Source: JALZCH01 sp036387135
Lineage (GTDB): Bacteria; Acidobacteriota; Blastocatellia; Pyrinomonadales; Pyrinomonadaceae
Length of the DNA: 64,000 nucleotides
Direction of reading: 5' to 3'
Assembly: GCA_036387135.1 (NCBI GenBank)
Contig: DASVUH010000069.1
Span: 21,585 to 85,584, forward strand
Each line of letters starts with the position of its first letter. Within the stretch, counting starts at the first letter, position 1. The translations under genes and the position numbers were made by a program. Positions 41,488 through 50,449 of the stretch are shown here, piece by piece. The notes below the pieces were generated by a model that did not search any database, was not told where the DNA came from, and saw only the letters and a program-made list of their open reading frames with translations.

Positions 41488-42309
41488 ATGCTCGAACGAA
41501 TTAAATATCGTTTTTACGACATTCTCGTCGAAACAGATGACAACGATTTGATTGATCGTATTGTCGCTGCGTTTTTGATGATTTTGATTTTAATCAACGT
41601 CGCGGCGGTCATACTGGAAACGGTTGACGAATACAACGAGAAATACGGAGCGGTTTTTCAATCAATTGAAGCTTTTTCGGTCGCAGTTTTTACAGTCGAA
41701 TATTTATTGCGGTTGTGGGTGGCAACTTACAATCCGAAATTCAGCAAGCCGTTAACGGGCAGAATCCGGTTTGCTTTGACGCCGATGGCGATAATTGATT
41801 TGATTGCGATTTTACCCGCCTTTCTGCCGCTGCTTTTCGCTTTCGATTTGCGGATTGTTCGCATCCTGCGGCTTTTTCGCCTGTTTCGATTACTGAAAAT
41901 GAACCGCTACGTCGAAGCTCTGGATAAGCTGGACGATGTTATTTGGTCAAAACGCCAGGAACTGCTGACAATTACACTCGCCGTCGCCACTCTGCTTTTA
42001 TTTGCGTCGAGCTTTATTTACATCTTTGAAAACGAAGCGCAGCCGGATAAATTTCCCAGCATTCCGGCGGCGATGTGGTGGGGAATTGCGACGCTGACGA
42101 CAGTGGGTTACGGTGATGTTTACCCGGTAACGCCCCTCGGAAAACTACTCGCCGGATTAATCGCGTTTTTGGGCGTCGGTATTTTCGCTTTGCCCGCCGG
42201 AATTTTGGCAAGCGGTTTCGCCGAAGAAGTCAGAAAAAGAAGAGAAATTGTTGATTGTGAAACCGTTTGTCCGCATTGCGGTCGAGACTTGCCGCCGGTT
42301 GAAAAGTAG
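41488..42309 (+). CDS. Voltage-gated K+ channel of the ion_trans (Kv-like) type
   Basis: A 273-residue membrane protein with six segments. S4 carries spaced arginines (RIVRILRLFRLFRLLKMNRY, about residues 123-142). The selectivity filter is TLTTVGYGDVYPVTPLGK near residue 212, followed by the S6 helix LAGLIAFLGVGIFALPAGIL. The C-terminus is a short cytoplasmic tail ending in CPHCGRDLPPVEK, one Cys pair that may bind zinc. The S4 charge pattern suggests real voltage sensing. The gene is alone; no SD is visible before ATG 41488. Confidence 0.92.
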   Translation: MLERIKYRFYDILVETDDNDLIDRIVAAFLMILILINVAAVILETVDEYNEKYGAVFQSIEAFSVAVFTVEYLLRLWVATYNPKFSKPLTGRIRFALTPMAIIDLIAILPAFLPLLFAFDLRIVRILRLFRLFRLLKMNRYVEALDKLDDVIWSKRQELLTITLAVATLLLFASSFIYIFENEAQPDKFPSIPAAMWWGIATLTTVGYGDVYPVTPLGKLLAGLIAFLGVGIFALPAGILASGFAEEVRKRREIVDCETVCPHCGRDLPPVEK

Positions 42310-42348
42310 ATCGTTTTTTAGCGAGAATTCAGGTTAAGGATTATTTCG

Positions 42349-42398
42349 CAGCCGAGACGCCGAAGATGCTGAGTTTAAAACGAAAGAGATTAAAAGGG
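42349..42398. repeat. Half copy of the 12756-type repeat
   Basis: GCCGAGACGC, CGAAGATGCTGAGTTTAAAA and CGAAAGAGAT match one arm plus loop of the element at 12756-12854 read on the minus strand (GCCGAGACGCTGAGTTTAAA then ACAAAAGAGAT), with a 7-8 base unit inserted. No complementary arm follows, so the copy is truncated. Confidence 0.6.
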
Positions 42399-42474
42399 TA
42401 ATAATATATTTTGCTCACTTAAGGCTTCGCGTTTCAGACCTGAGAATAGAAAAATCATTTCAGTCGAACAATAA

Positions 42475-43050
42475 ATGAATACAATGAATAGCAATAAAAA
42501 AGAGTTGTCACCGGAACAACGCGAAGAATTACTCAGAGCGTTGAAAGCCCGTTTTGAGAAAAACATAAACCGCCATAAAAATCTTGAATGGGCTAAAGTA
42601 CAAGCAAAGCTGGAAGCTAATACTGAAAAACTGTGGTCGCTGGGTGAAATGGAAAGAACCGGCGGTGAACCGGATGTCGTCGGGTTTGATGAAAAAACGG
42701 GCGAATACATTTTTTATGATTGTTCGGCGGAAAGCCCCAAAGGACGCAGAAGCGTTTGTTACGACCGCGAAGCGCATGAAGCAAGGAAAGAACATAAACC
42801 GGAAAATAATGCCGTTGATATGGCGGCTGCCATGGGCATCGAGCTTTTAACGGAAGAACAATATCGGGAGCTGCAGAAACTCGGAAATTTTGATACGAAA
42901 ACGTCGAGCTGGGTGAAAACACCTTCTGACATTAGAGACTTGGGCGGCGCGCTCTTTGGTGATTTCCGCTACGGCAATGTATTCGTGTATCACAGCGGCG
43001 CTCAATCTTATTATGGTGTTAGGGCATTCCGCGGCTCGCTACGGGTCTAA
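42475..43050 (+). CDS. DUF4256-family protein
   Basis: A 191-residue soluble protein. Recognisable family segments are LLRALKARFEKNINRHKNLE, WAKVQAKLEANTEKLWSLGE, ERTGGEPDVVGFDEKTGEYI, DCSAESPKGRRSVCYDREA and the C-terminal VFVYHSGAQSYYGVRAFRGS. The function of DUF4256 is not known. ATG 42475 is used; ATG 42484 is possible. It stands alone, after a truncated repeat and convergent with the glucosidase gene. Confidence 0.82.
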   Translation: MNTMNSNKKELSPEQREELLRALKARFEKNINRHKNLEWAKVQAKLEANTEKLWSLGEMERTGGEPDVVGFDEKTGEYIFYDCSAESPKGRRSVCYDREAHEARKEHKPENNAVDMAAAMGIELLTEEQYRELQKLGNFDTKTSSWVKTPSDIRDLGGALFGDFRYGNVFVYHSGAQSYYGVRAFRGSLRV

Positions 43051-43096
43051 ATTTTGCACGCGCGGGTGAGAAAAATATGTTATTGCCCTATTTTTC

Positions 43097-45037
43097 TTAT
43101 TCCCTTGTTGCTCGTAAAATTTCGGCAACGCTCCAAGCCTGCGCGATGCAGCCGCGCGGCGCGTGCGGACTTTCGGCGTCGAAAATCTCGGAGATTTGTC
43201 CGACGCCCGCTTCGGACAAATGAGCTTTGAAGTTTTCGAGCCAATCTTGAAATTTCTCCGTCTCGGTTGGAAAAACTTTGCCGCGCGCAGTCCAAAACGC
43301 GCCAGCCAGCCAGCTCCAAACTGTGCCTTGATGATAAGCCGAATCGCGCCGGAAACCGTCACCTTCGTAACGCGGGCAATAATTCGCGTCTTTCGGCGAA
43401 AGAGAGCGCAAGCCGACCGGCGTTAACAATTCGCGCTCGACTTTTTCAACTACTTTTCGGGCTTTTTCGCCCGTGATGAGCGCGTGTTTTAAGCTCACGG
43501 CGAAAATCTGATTCGGACGAACTGCGGCGTCGCGACCGCCGTTGATGCAATCGAAAAGACATTCTTCCTGCTCGTTCCAAAAACTCTGGTTAAAGCTCAA
43601 CTCGGCTAAATCAGCCATCGCCGCGTATTGCGCGCGTTCGGCTTCGTCTTCAAAACGCGCGGCTAAATTTTCCATCACGCGCAGAGCGTTGTACCAGAGC
43701 GCTTGAATTTCGACGGCTTTGCCGAAACGCGGCGTAAAAACCGTGTCGCCGGATTTCGCGTCCATCCAGGTTAATTGCGTAGTCTCGTCTCCGGCATAAA
43801 GCAAACCATCGGTGTCAACGTGAATGTTGAAACGAGTTCCGCGCAGATGCCAGGCAATAATATCGGACAAGCTTTCGTAAAGATTTTCCCGGACAAAATC
43901 ATAATCTCCGCTTTTTTCGACAAACGAGCGAATCGCCTCAAAATACCAGAGCGTCGCGTCAACCGTGTTGTATTCGGGCGTTTCGCCGACATCGGGAAAA
44001 CGATTCGGCAGCATTCCTTGAGAGATGTGGCGGGAAAATTCCAAAATTATGCTCCGCGCGATTTCCGTGCGGTTTGCGGAGAGCGTCAAACCGGGCAGCG
44101 CAATCATCGTGTCGCGTCCCCAATCGGAAAACCACGGATAACCCGCAATCACCGATTTTTCCCCCTCGCGCGAAACAATGAATTGATCGGCGGCTAAAAC
44201 TAGCTGTTGTAAAAAATCGTCTTTGTAACCGGAAATTTCAATCAAATCAGCACGTCGTTCGATTTCCGCTTGTTTGAATTTTTCGGCGTTTGCCGCGTCT
44301 CGAATTTCGGTTGTAGCAATGACGGAAATGGCTTTTTCGTTTTCAATGTCAAATCTGAGAACAAACGGCTGAAACAAATTCTCGCGGAAATCAAAACCGC
44401 GTTCTCGCTCGCGCTCGTATTCAAAATTGCGATACCAAAATCCGGTTTTTTCAACCTTGCCGTTTTCATAAGCAAACAACAATCTCGGTATTTCGTCGGA
44501 AAGCCGGACCGATACAAAATTTTCGTTCACTCGAAAATCAGTTTCAAAACTTTCCTCTTCGCGGCGCAAATGATGATAATCGCGGAAAGCAAGCAGCGGT
44601 TTTAATTCCAAATTGACTTTGAACCTTGAACTTTGAACTTTGAACTTGTATTCAACGACGGTTGAATTCTCTCCGTGCGGCATAAAAACCGTTTTTTCGA
44701 TTTCAATGTCTTCGATTTGATAAACCCAAACGGGAAACGGCGCGAGGCGAAATTCTTTTAAAAACTTGTAACCGTCGGGATAAACCGCGTTCGGATATTG
44801 GTTTGCGGAAAGCTCGAATCGCTTGCCGTCAACAATCAAGGTTTCTTCAAATTTCGAGAGCAAAACGGCGCGTCCCGTCGGCGGAGTCGCTGCGGCGACG
44901 AGCAAACCGTGATAGCGGCGCGTGTTGATTCCCGCTATCGTACCGGAAGCGTAACCGCCGATTCCGTTTGTTTCCAGCCACTCGCGCGAGGCGGCTGCTT
45001 CCAAATTCGTGCAAATTTCCCGTTCAAATCGAATCAT
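43097..45037 (-). CDS. Glycogen-debranching-type amylo-alpha-1,6-glucosidase (GH133-like)
   Basis: A 646-residue enzyme that hydrolyses alpha-1,6 branch glucose of glycogen or related glucans. The N-terminal domain (residues 1-250) has WLETNGIGGYASGTIAGINT and RRYHGLLVAA; the (alpha/alpha)6 barrel has GYPWFSDWGRDTMIALPGLT, FPDVGETPEYNTVDATLWYF, LTWMDAK and YHQGTVWSWLAGAFW, including the general-acid Asp region. It is the prokaryotic stand-alone GDE_C form. At residues 131-140 four 7-base repeats (44618-44645) encode KFKVQSSRFKVN, an in-frame insertion in the first domain. ATG 45037; an upstream terminator separates it from the transporter gene. Confidence 0.92.
   Translation of the reverse strand: MIRFEREICTNLEAAASREWLETNGIGGYASGTIAGINTRRYHGLLVAAATPPTGRAVLLSKFEETLIVDGKRFELSANQYPNAVYPDGYKFLKEFRLAPFPVWVYQIEDIEIEKTVFMPHGENSTVVEYKFKVQSSRFKVNLELKPLLAFRDYHHLRREEESFETDFRVNENFVSVRLSDEIPRLLFAYENGKVEKTGFWYRNFEYERERERGFDFRENLFQPFVLRFDIENEKAISVIATTEIRDAANAEKFKQAEIERRADLIEISGYKDDFLQQLVLAADQFIVSREGEKSVIAGYPWFSDWGRDTMIALPGLTLSANRTEIARSIILEFSRHISQGMLPNRFPDVGETPEYNTVDATLWYFEAIRSFVEKSGDYDFVRENLYESLSDIIAWHLRGTRFNIHVDTDGLLYAGDETTQLTWMDAKSGDTVFTPRFGKAVEIQALWYNALRVMENLAARFEDEAERAQYAAMADLAELSFNQSFWNEQEECLFDCINGGRDAAVRPNQIFAVSLKHALITGEKARKVVEKVERELLTPVGLRSLSPKDANYCPRYEGDGFRRDSAYHQGTVWSWLAGAFWTARGKVFPTETEKFQDWLENFKAHLSEAGVGQISEIFDAESPHAPRGCIAQAWSVAEILRATRE
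44618..44645. repeat. Four tandem heptamers inside the glucosidase gene
   Basis: TTTGAAC, CTTGAAC, TTTGAAC, TTTGAAC on the plus strand. Three units make seven codons, so the array stays in frame and encodes the KFKVQSSRFKV segment. There is no facing inverted array, unlike the intergenic copies. Confidence 0.9.
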
Positions 45038-45139
45038 CGCTTTTCAATTTAAAAGCCGTCGTTAAAATCTGTATTGCTCGCTTGTATATTCCAAGCGCAC
45101 GAAAGATTAACTTGATTTACCGCAAAATAAAAAGACAAA

Positions 45140-45171
45140 AAAAGAGAAAGTCGGTTATGACTTTCTCTTTT
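45140..45171 (-). terminator. Terminator after the UreH-like transporter gene
   Basis: Perfect 13-bp arms 45140-45152 and 45159-45171 with loop GGTTAT. On the minus strand it ends in seven T. It closes the five-gene cluster. Confidence 0.88.
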
Positions 45172-45192
45172 CGATTTCTACAATTTAAAATC

Positions 45193-45927
45193 TTAGCCGA
45201 GCAAGCCTTCGGTGATTCCTTTTTCATAGACAATTAAAAGCCCGATTCCGACGCTGGCGATGCCCGCGATTGACTGCATAGCGTGATTCAAACGATTAAA
45301 TTTTCCGGCGGTTAAACTGAAAGGCAAGCCGACGAGCAAACTCATCAGCATCATTCCGCCGATTGAACCCGCGCCGAAAATCAAAATATAAAGCAAACCG
45401 AGCGGGCGCGATTCGATGGTCGGAATAACGAGCAGCATCAATGCGGCGCTGCCAGCCAATCCGTGAATCATTCCGACGATGAGCGCGCGCGGGCTGAACG
45501 AAAAATTGTGATGCGTGTGCGGTTCATCAACCGCGCCGCGTTCGTGCAGATGCGCGTGAACGCGACCTTCGTGTTCGTGCGTGTGAAATTGCAGATTTGC
45601 GCCAAAGAGCAGCTTTCGCAGAACATTCAGCCCCAAAAGAATCAGCATCGTGCCAACGCAGAATTCGAGCATTCGTTCGGTTTGTTCCGAAATTTGAAAA
45701 TCGAGAATCAGAACGAAAATTCCCGCGACGAAAAGCGAAATCGTGTGTCCCAAACCCCAAACGCCGCCGATTATCGCCGAACTCCACAAGGATTTGCGCT
45801 CTGTGACAATCGTCGAGACGGCTGCCAGATGATCCGATTCGACGGCGTGTTTTAAACCGAGCAGAAAACCAAGAGTCAAAACTCCGGCGGCTGAAGTTGA
45901 AGCAAATGCGAGCAAAAATTCATTCAT
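45193..45927 (-). CDS. NicO/UreH-like nickel or cobalt transporter
   Basis: A 244-residue protein with about six membrane helices. The metal motif is GLKHAVESDHLAAVSTIV in the second segment (H-x4-DH, near the NiCoT HAxDADH motif). A His-rich cytoplasmic or periplasmic loop (HTHEHEGRVHAHLHERG and HTHHNFSFSPRALIVGM) lies between helices three and four. Members move Ni2+ or Co2+. It is the last gene of the minus-strand cluster, 16 bases after a second NicO protein, so the two may act together. Direction of transport is not known. Confidence 0.85.
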   Translation of the reverse strand: MNEFLLAFASTSAAGVLTLGFLLGLKHAVESDHLAAVSTIVTERKSLWSSAIIGGVWGLGHTISLFVAGIFVLILDFQISEQTERMLEFCVGTMLILLGLNVLRKLLFGANLQFHTHEHEGRVHAHLHERGAVDEPHTHHNFSFSPRALIVGMIHGLAGSAALMLLVIPTIESRPLGLLYILIFGAGSIGGMMLMSLLVGLPFSLTAGKFNRLNHAMQSIAGIASVGIGLLIVYEKGITEGLLG

Positions 45928-45943
45928 AGAAGATGTAAAAGTA

Positions 45944-47431
45944 TCACGCCAGCGAGTTATAGCAAATCACCGCGCCGACGCAGGCGACGACAAGCGCGCT
46001 CAAGACGGGCAGCGCTTTAACCAGACGATTATTGCCGAGCGCGGGGTTGTCGAAAATTTTCCCGACGTACAGAAAAACCAGCCCGACTGCGGTTAAAGTC
46101 GCCGCCAAACCGAGACTGAAGGCGATAGTCAAAACCAGCCCGTAACCGACTCGACCAAGCGAAATCGCCGACAGCATCAACACCAGCGCCGACGGACATG
46201 GAAGCAGACCACCGGAAATTCCGAGCGCCAGCAAATTGCCCCACGTAATTTGTTCGGGCGGCAAATGCGAATGATAATGAACGCCGTCGTGCGTGTGCAT
46301 CAATTCGTTTTCTTCGTGCGAATGAAAATGCTCGCCGTCGTGCGTATGCGAATGGTCGCCGCCTTCGTGCTGATGATGCGCGGTTGTTGAGTAACCCAAA
46401 GCCGAGAGCAAACGGTCTTTAAAGAGCGAAATGCCGATGAAAAAGACGAGCAAGCCCGAAACGAAATTTAAAAACGGCATTATTCGTTCGGGCAAAATGT
46501 AGTTTGACGCGAAAAGCGTGATTAAACCGAGCGCGAAAACGCCGAGCGTGTGCGTGATTGTCACGGTCAAACCGAGAAAAACGGCGTGTTTAAATGTTCC
46601 GCGCGAGCCGACCAGGTATGCGCCGACAACAGTTTTACCGTGTCCCGGCGACATCGCGTGGAGCGCGCCTAAAGCGAACGCGAGCAGCAAACCGAACAAC
46701 ACAATTGAGGGCGTGATTTCGGGAATGTTAATTAATTCCGCGAGCTTATCTTTCGGCGCGGGCGCAGATGCGGTTTGTCCGTCGCGGTTTTTGAGAGCCG
46801 CAGCGTTTTCCGGCGGCGCGCCGCCCGTAAAAGAAAATTCCGCACGCTGTTCCGCGAGCGGAGCGTTTAATAAATCCTGCGGATAATCGCGCAGTTCATT
46901 GGAAAGGCTGTTGGCAAATGCCGTGCTGTCGAAAACATTGATGCCTTCGGCGCGCGCAACGACGATTTCGTTCCAGCCGACGCGCTCGGCGTAATTTTTG
47001 TTTTCAAACGAAACCCGATTTGTTGAATTTGCCGCCGTAAAATCTCCGATGAGATTCCATTCGACGCGCAAAGTCGGCAAATTGCCTTCACCGCTCGGCG
47101 TCGAAATGTTTTTCGATTCGGCGCGCAGCTCGATCGGTTGATCTGCGATTGAAAGATTCAGATTTGCCAGATAAACGGGCGTTAATGTTTCGACGTAATT
47201 GTCTAATTCCGCCCGCGTAAGCTCGCCGTTTCGGTCGGCGTCAATTTTCTGCGATTCCTGAAATGTCGGAATTTCCGCCAAATTCAAAACCTGCCGGACG
47301 CGAATCCGGTTTTTCTCGATTTCCAGACGCGAAAACTGGTTGACGCTGAAATTGCCGAGCGGGTGCGCTTCGGCAATCCCGGCAAAAACGGAAATGACGA
47401 GAACGGCAAAAATGAAAATCTGTTTACGCAT
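45944..47431 (-). CDS. NicO/RcnA-like nickel-cobalt transporter with periplasmic N-terminal domain
   Basis: A 495-residue protein. A signal peptide (KQIFIFAVLVISVFAGIAEA) precedes a periplasmic domain of about 200 residues that begins HPLGNFSVNQFSRLEI and contains an EF-hand-like loop (DADRNGELTRAEL, near residue 65). The C-terminal half is a six-helix NicO domain with the motif GALHAMSPGHGKTVVGAYLV and a His-rich loop (HHQHEGGDHSHTHDGEHFHS). This is the HupE/RcnA-like design with a Ca or metal-sensing front. Its N-terminus overlaps the TPR lipoprotein gene by 8 bases, so they are translated together. Confidence 0.88.
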   Translation of the reverse strand: MRKQIFIFAVLVISVFAGIAEAHPLGNFSVNQFSRLEIEKNRIRVRQVLNLAEIPTFQESQKIDADRNGELTRAELDNYVETLTPVYLANLNLSIADQPIELRAESKNISTPSGEGNLPTLRVEWNLIGDFTAANSTNRVSFENKNYAERVGWNEIVVARAEGINVFDSTAFANSLSNELRDYPQDLLNAPLAEQRAEFSFTGGAPPENAAALKNRDGQTASAPAPKDKLAELINIPEITPSIVLFGLLLAFALGALHAMSPGHGKTVVGAYLVGSRGTFKHAVFLGLTVTITHTLGVFALGLITLFASNYILPERIMPFLNFVSGLLVFFIGISLFKDRLLSALGYSTTAHHQHEGGDHSHTHDGEHFHSHEENELMHTHDGVHYHSHLPPEQITWGNLLALGISGGLLPCPSALVLMLSAISLGRVGYGLVLTIAFSLGLAATLTAVGLVFLYVGKIFDNPALGNNRLVKALPVLSALVVACVGAVICYNSLA

Positions 47432-48755
47432 TTCGATTCAGTTCTGTCAATCCTTGTCTGGCTTTCTCGGCTTGCAGAAAATCGAAAGCCGGATTTGTTT
47501 CGAGCGCTTTTTTCAAAAAATCGGCGGCGGCTTTTTTATTTCCCAGCGCTTTTTCAATCATTCCGGCGTGGTAAAAAATCCGCGCGTCTTTGGTTTTCAG
47601 CCGCATCGCATCAGCAATAGCTTTTTTCGCCGCCGCGAATTCGCCTTTTTTGTACAAACACCAAGCCAAAACGTCAGCCGTATAAATGTCACGGCGCGTT
47701 TCGCTCTCGCGTCGGGCGATTTCGAGCGCTTCGTCAAGTTTCATGTCGCGGTCAGCCCAGAGCTGTGCGAGCGTTCTTTGTTCGGTGTTGCCGAGTTTTT
47801 GCTCGATAAATACGGCTAAATCGTATTGTTTCTGAGCTTCTTCCGAGTTGCCAGTTCGGGTGTAAATGTCGCCGAGCGAAATTGCCGTGTCCGTTAGCGG
47901 GACGCGGTTTTGTGCATTGGTTAAAAATTTAATCGCCGTTTCAAAATCATTGTTTGCCGCTCGCGCGCGACCTTTTCCGGCGAGCGCAAGATGATAATCG
48001 GGAAACGCCTGCAAAGCGGCGTCGTAATACTTTTCGGATTCGACATATTTTCCGATTTTAAAATATTCTTCGCCGAGATGCGTCAAACACCAGGCGCGCG
48101 ATTCTTTGTCGCTGGCGGCGGCAATCTGCGCGGCGGTTTCCATCGCTTTAATCGCTCCGGCGGAATCGCCGTGCAGCGAGCGCAAGTAGGAAACACGCGC
48201 GTAAGATTCGAGATTCGGTTTTAAATCAACCATTTGCTGTGCGGCTTTGACGGCTTCAGCGTAATTTCCAAGCTCGACGTTGGCGTCGGTCAAAACTCCG
48301 TAAACAAAAGCATCCTGCGGATTAGTTTGGCGCAGTTGATTTCCCATTTCGAGCGCGTCCGCGAAACGGTGAAAAGCGAGCAGCAAAGTGGCTTTCAGTC
48401 GAAGAGCGTCCGTGTTTTGCGGTTCAAGCTCAAGCGCGCGGGCGTTGGCGGCTTCGGCTTTTGAATTTAAGCTGAAATCACCGTTTTCGCGCGCTGTTTG
48501 AATGTAGGCAGAGGTCAATTGATTGTACCCGTTTGCGGCTGACGGATTTTTTTCAATTAATTTTTGCGCTGCTTCAACGCGGGGATTGAGCGAATTGGTG
48601 ATTGCCGCTTTTTCGGTTTTCTCCGCGCTCGGTTGCGATTCCGAACTGCTGGCGGAAATCTGTTTTTGCGTGCTGCACGCGCCGCCGAGAATAATCAGCG
48701 CCGTTAAACCGATTACTGCGGGGCAGTTTTTTGAAAAGGATTGAAAGTTTCGCAT
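47424..48755 (-). CDS. TPR lipoprotein
   Basis: About 443 residues from ATG 48755. The signal peptide ends at a lipobox LGGAC, so the mature protein is anchored at its Cys. About nine TPR units follow from residue 60 to the end, for example GYNQLTSAYIQTARENGDF, DAFVYGVLTDANVELGNYAE and ARIFYHAGMIEKALGNKKAA. No enzyme domain. It shares an operon with a DUF4331 gene upstream and NicO transporters downstream, so it probably scaffolds an envelope complex in that system. The longer frame from 48791 lacks a clear SD and would put residues before the lipoprotein signal. Confidence 0.82.
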   Translation of the reverse strand: MRNFQSFSKNCPAVIGLTALIILGGACSTQKQISASSSESQPSAEKTEKAAITNSLNPRVEAAQKLIEKNPSAANGYNQLTSAYIQTARENGDFSLNSKAEAANARALELEPQNTDALRLKATLLLAFHRFADALEMGNQLRQTNPQDAFVYGVLTDANVELGNYAEAVKAAQQMVDLKPNLESYARVSYLRSLHGDSAGAIKAMETAAQIAAASDKESRAWCLTHLGEEYFKIGKYVESEKYYDAALQAFPDYHLALAGKGRARAANNDFETAIKFLTNAQNRVPLTDTAISLGDIYTRTGNSEEAQKQYDLAVFIEQKLGNTEQRTLAQLWADRDMKLDEALEIARRESETRRDIYTADVLAWCLYKKGEFAAAKKAIADAMRLKTKDARIFYHAGMIEKALGNKKAAADFLKKALETNPAFDFLQAEKARQGLTELNRNA

Positions 48756-48772
48756 TCTTTTGGATTTTGATT

Positions 48773-48809
48773 GAGATAAATCAAGCGGCAATGCCGCTTG
48801 ATTTATCTC
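48773..48809. repeat. 17-bp perfect hairpin between DUF4331 and TPR genes
   Basis: Arms 48773-48789 and 48793-48809 with a 3-base loop. No T-run follows on the minus strand, so it is more likely an mRNA-stability or processing element than a terminator. Confidence 0.75.
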
Positions 48810-48829
48810 GTTAGCTGTGTCGAAAACGG

Positions 48830-50380
48830 TTATTTCTTGAATTCTTTCAAAAGATTACCGTTGTCATCCACGATTGGAGCGTATAAGCCTTCTTCCGTTG
48901 ATTGCGCCGGAGAATTAGCCGGTCGCGGCTGATTTCCCTGATTCGGCGAAGCAAGATATGGAAAGCGGTTCAGGAATGGCAGTTCATTCATACTAACGCC
49001 GTCGCCGACGGTGTTGTTCGGCGCGATGTTAAACGCCGGTTGAAATGGCGTGCCGCCTAAAACGGCGCGAAGCGCAATGTCAACCACGTCGTCTTGCGGA
49101 CGACGTCCGTTCGGGAAACCGGCTACATCGCCGCCGAGCAAGCCCAAACGATTAATGTTTGCAATCGGCGTAATCGGAATTGCTACGTTCAGACGCAGAA
49201 ATTCGTGCGGCGTGCCATCGGATAAAAACGTCGTGTAATTCGGTCCCGTAACCGCATTAACAGGAATTCCGGTGGCGAAAATCTGCACCAAATCGTTGCG
49301 CGGCGCAGGCGGAATATTGATGTTTATGTTGCTGAATACGCTCAAAGCGGTGCGAATCAGTTTCGGCAATTCCGGGTCGAGAACAAACGGCGCGGCAATC
49401 GCATCGCCCGAAGGCGGGAGCGAGTTGAAAGCGTCTTTCAAACCGAGCGGAATTACGACTTCGTTGACGAGCGGATTTCCGAGACGCGAAATCTGACGGA
49501 ACGGTCCTTCGTTGATTCTCGCGCCGTTTGGCTGAATAACCTGCGTCGAGCGGCGGCTGGCGGTTGACCAGATGCCGACGACTGCGTCAGATGCGGTCGG
49601 ACCGGTCGGAATGGCGCGCGAGCGCGTCAAATCCTGAATCGGAACTTCGATGGCGATGGTTTTGATGTTCAACGTGCGAAGCGTATCAACGCCGCCGCTC
49701 GCCCCGAGCGAGCGGAAATTGAAAGCGTCGAAAACGCCGCCGACATCAATAAAGAAACCTTCGTCGCGCTGTCCGGCAAAAACGCGCCCGCCGCTGCCCA
49801 TATTGAAAACTGCGGGCTGCCCTAAATTCGCTTCGTAGTTAGGCGTCACGCGCGGTCCGATGTTGTCCGGCGGAACTATGAAACCCGAACCGAGAATTCT
49901 GCCGCGTCTTCCCGAAAGACGATCAATGCGCGTCACCGTATAAGTTTGCACTTCGTTGTAATCCGGGTCGGTCAGAGTGCTAATCACGCCGTTTTCATTA
50001 ACGGCGTTCATTCCCAAAACGGTGTTGGGATTAACAATTCGGGTGTTGAATTGGAATTGATAAGTAATGTCCTCGACTCCGTCGCCGGTGTTGTCTATTT
50101 TGATTTCGTACAACACGGTCGGGTCGAACAAATAGAAATGCGGTCCGCCCGACGGGTCTTGAAACGGAATAAAGTTGGACAGAATCGTCACAAAACCTTC
50201 GCGTCCCGCTTCCAGACTGCGAAAAGCGTACACGTCGGTGTTGTCGGCGGGTCGGTCAAAACTGGTTAACGGCGCTTCGCGGTGGCTCGATGCCATCACG
50301 GGCAAAATCGAAACGGCGAATACGAGCGATAAAACCAGAATATTTCGCGCTAAATTAAAACAAATAGATTTTCTCTGCAT
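48830..50380 (-). CDS. Exported DUF4331-family protein
   Basis: A 516-residue protein. A signal peptide (ILVLSLVFAVSILPVMA) is followed by the family hallmark SSHREAPLTSFDRPADNTDV. Other typical parts are VTILSNFIPFQDPSGGPHFY, DPTVLYEIKIDNTGDGVED and the C-terminal DVVDIALRAVLGG and NTVGDGVSMNELPFLNRFPY. The family has no known function; it is predicted to be beta-rich and periplasmic or extracellular. AAGGAGG lies 9 bases before the ATG. It is encoded with a TPR lipoprotein and Ni/Co-type transporters, suggesting a metal-linked envelope role, which is inferred from gene order. Confidence 0.88.
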   Translation of the reverse strand: MQRKSICFNLARNILVLSLVFAVSILPVMASSHREAPLTSFDRPADNTDVYAFRSLEAGREGFVTILSNFIPFQDPSGGPHFYLFDPTVLYEIKIDNTGDGVEDITYQFQFNTRIVNPNTVLGMNAVNENGVISTLTDPDYNEVQTYTVTRIDRLSGRRGRILGSGFIVPPDNIGPRVTPNYEANLGQPAVFNMGSGGRVFAGQRDEGFFIDVGGVFDAFNFRSLGASGGVDTLRTLNIKTIAIEVPIQDLTRSRAIPTGPTASDAVVGIWSTASRRSTQVIQPNGARINEGPFRQISRLGNPLVNEVVIPLGLKDAFNSLPPSGDAIAAPFVLDPELPKLIRTALSVFSNININIPPAPRNDLVQIFATGIPVNAVTGPNYTTFLSDGTPHEFLRLNVAIPITPIANINRLGLLGGDVAGFPNGRRPQDDVVDIALRAVLGGTPFQPAFNIAPNNTVGDGVSMNELPFLNRFPYLASPNQGNQPRPANSPAQSTEEGLYAPIVDDNGNLLKEFKK

Positions 50381-50399
50381 CTTTTTCTTCCTCCTTGTC

Positions 50400-50439
50400 A
50401 GCGGGAACGGCGGATTTCCTGTTTTTCGCCGTTCCCGCT
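50400..50439. repeat. 13-bp hairpin between the DUF4394 and DUF4331 genes
   Basis: AGCGGGAACGGCG (50400-50412) pairs with 50427-50439. The T-run is on the plus side, so it is a weak terminator at best for the minus-strand genes and allows read-through into the DUF4331 gene. Confidence 0.6.
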
Positions 50440-50449
50440 TTTCACTGCA

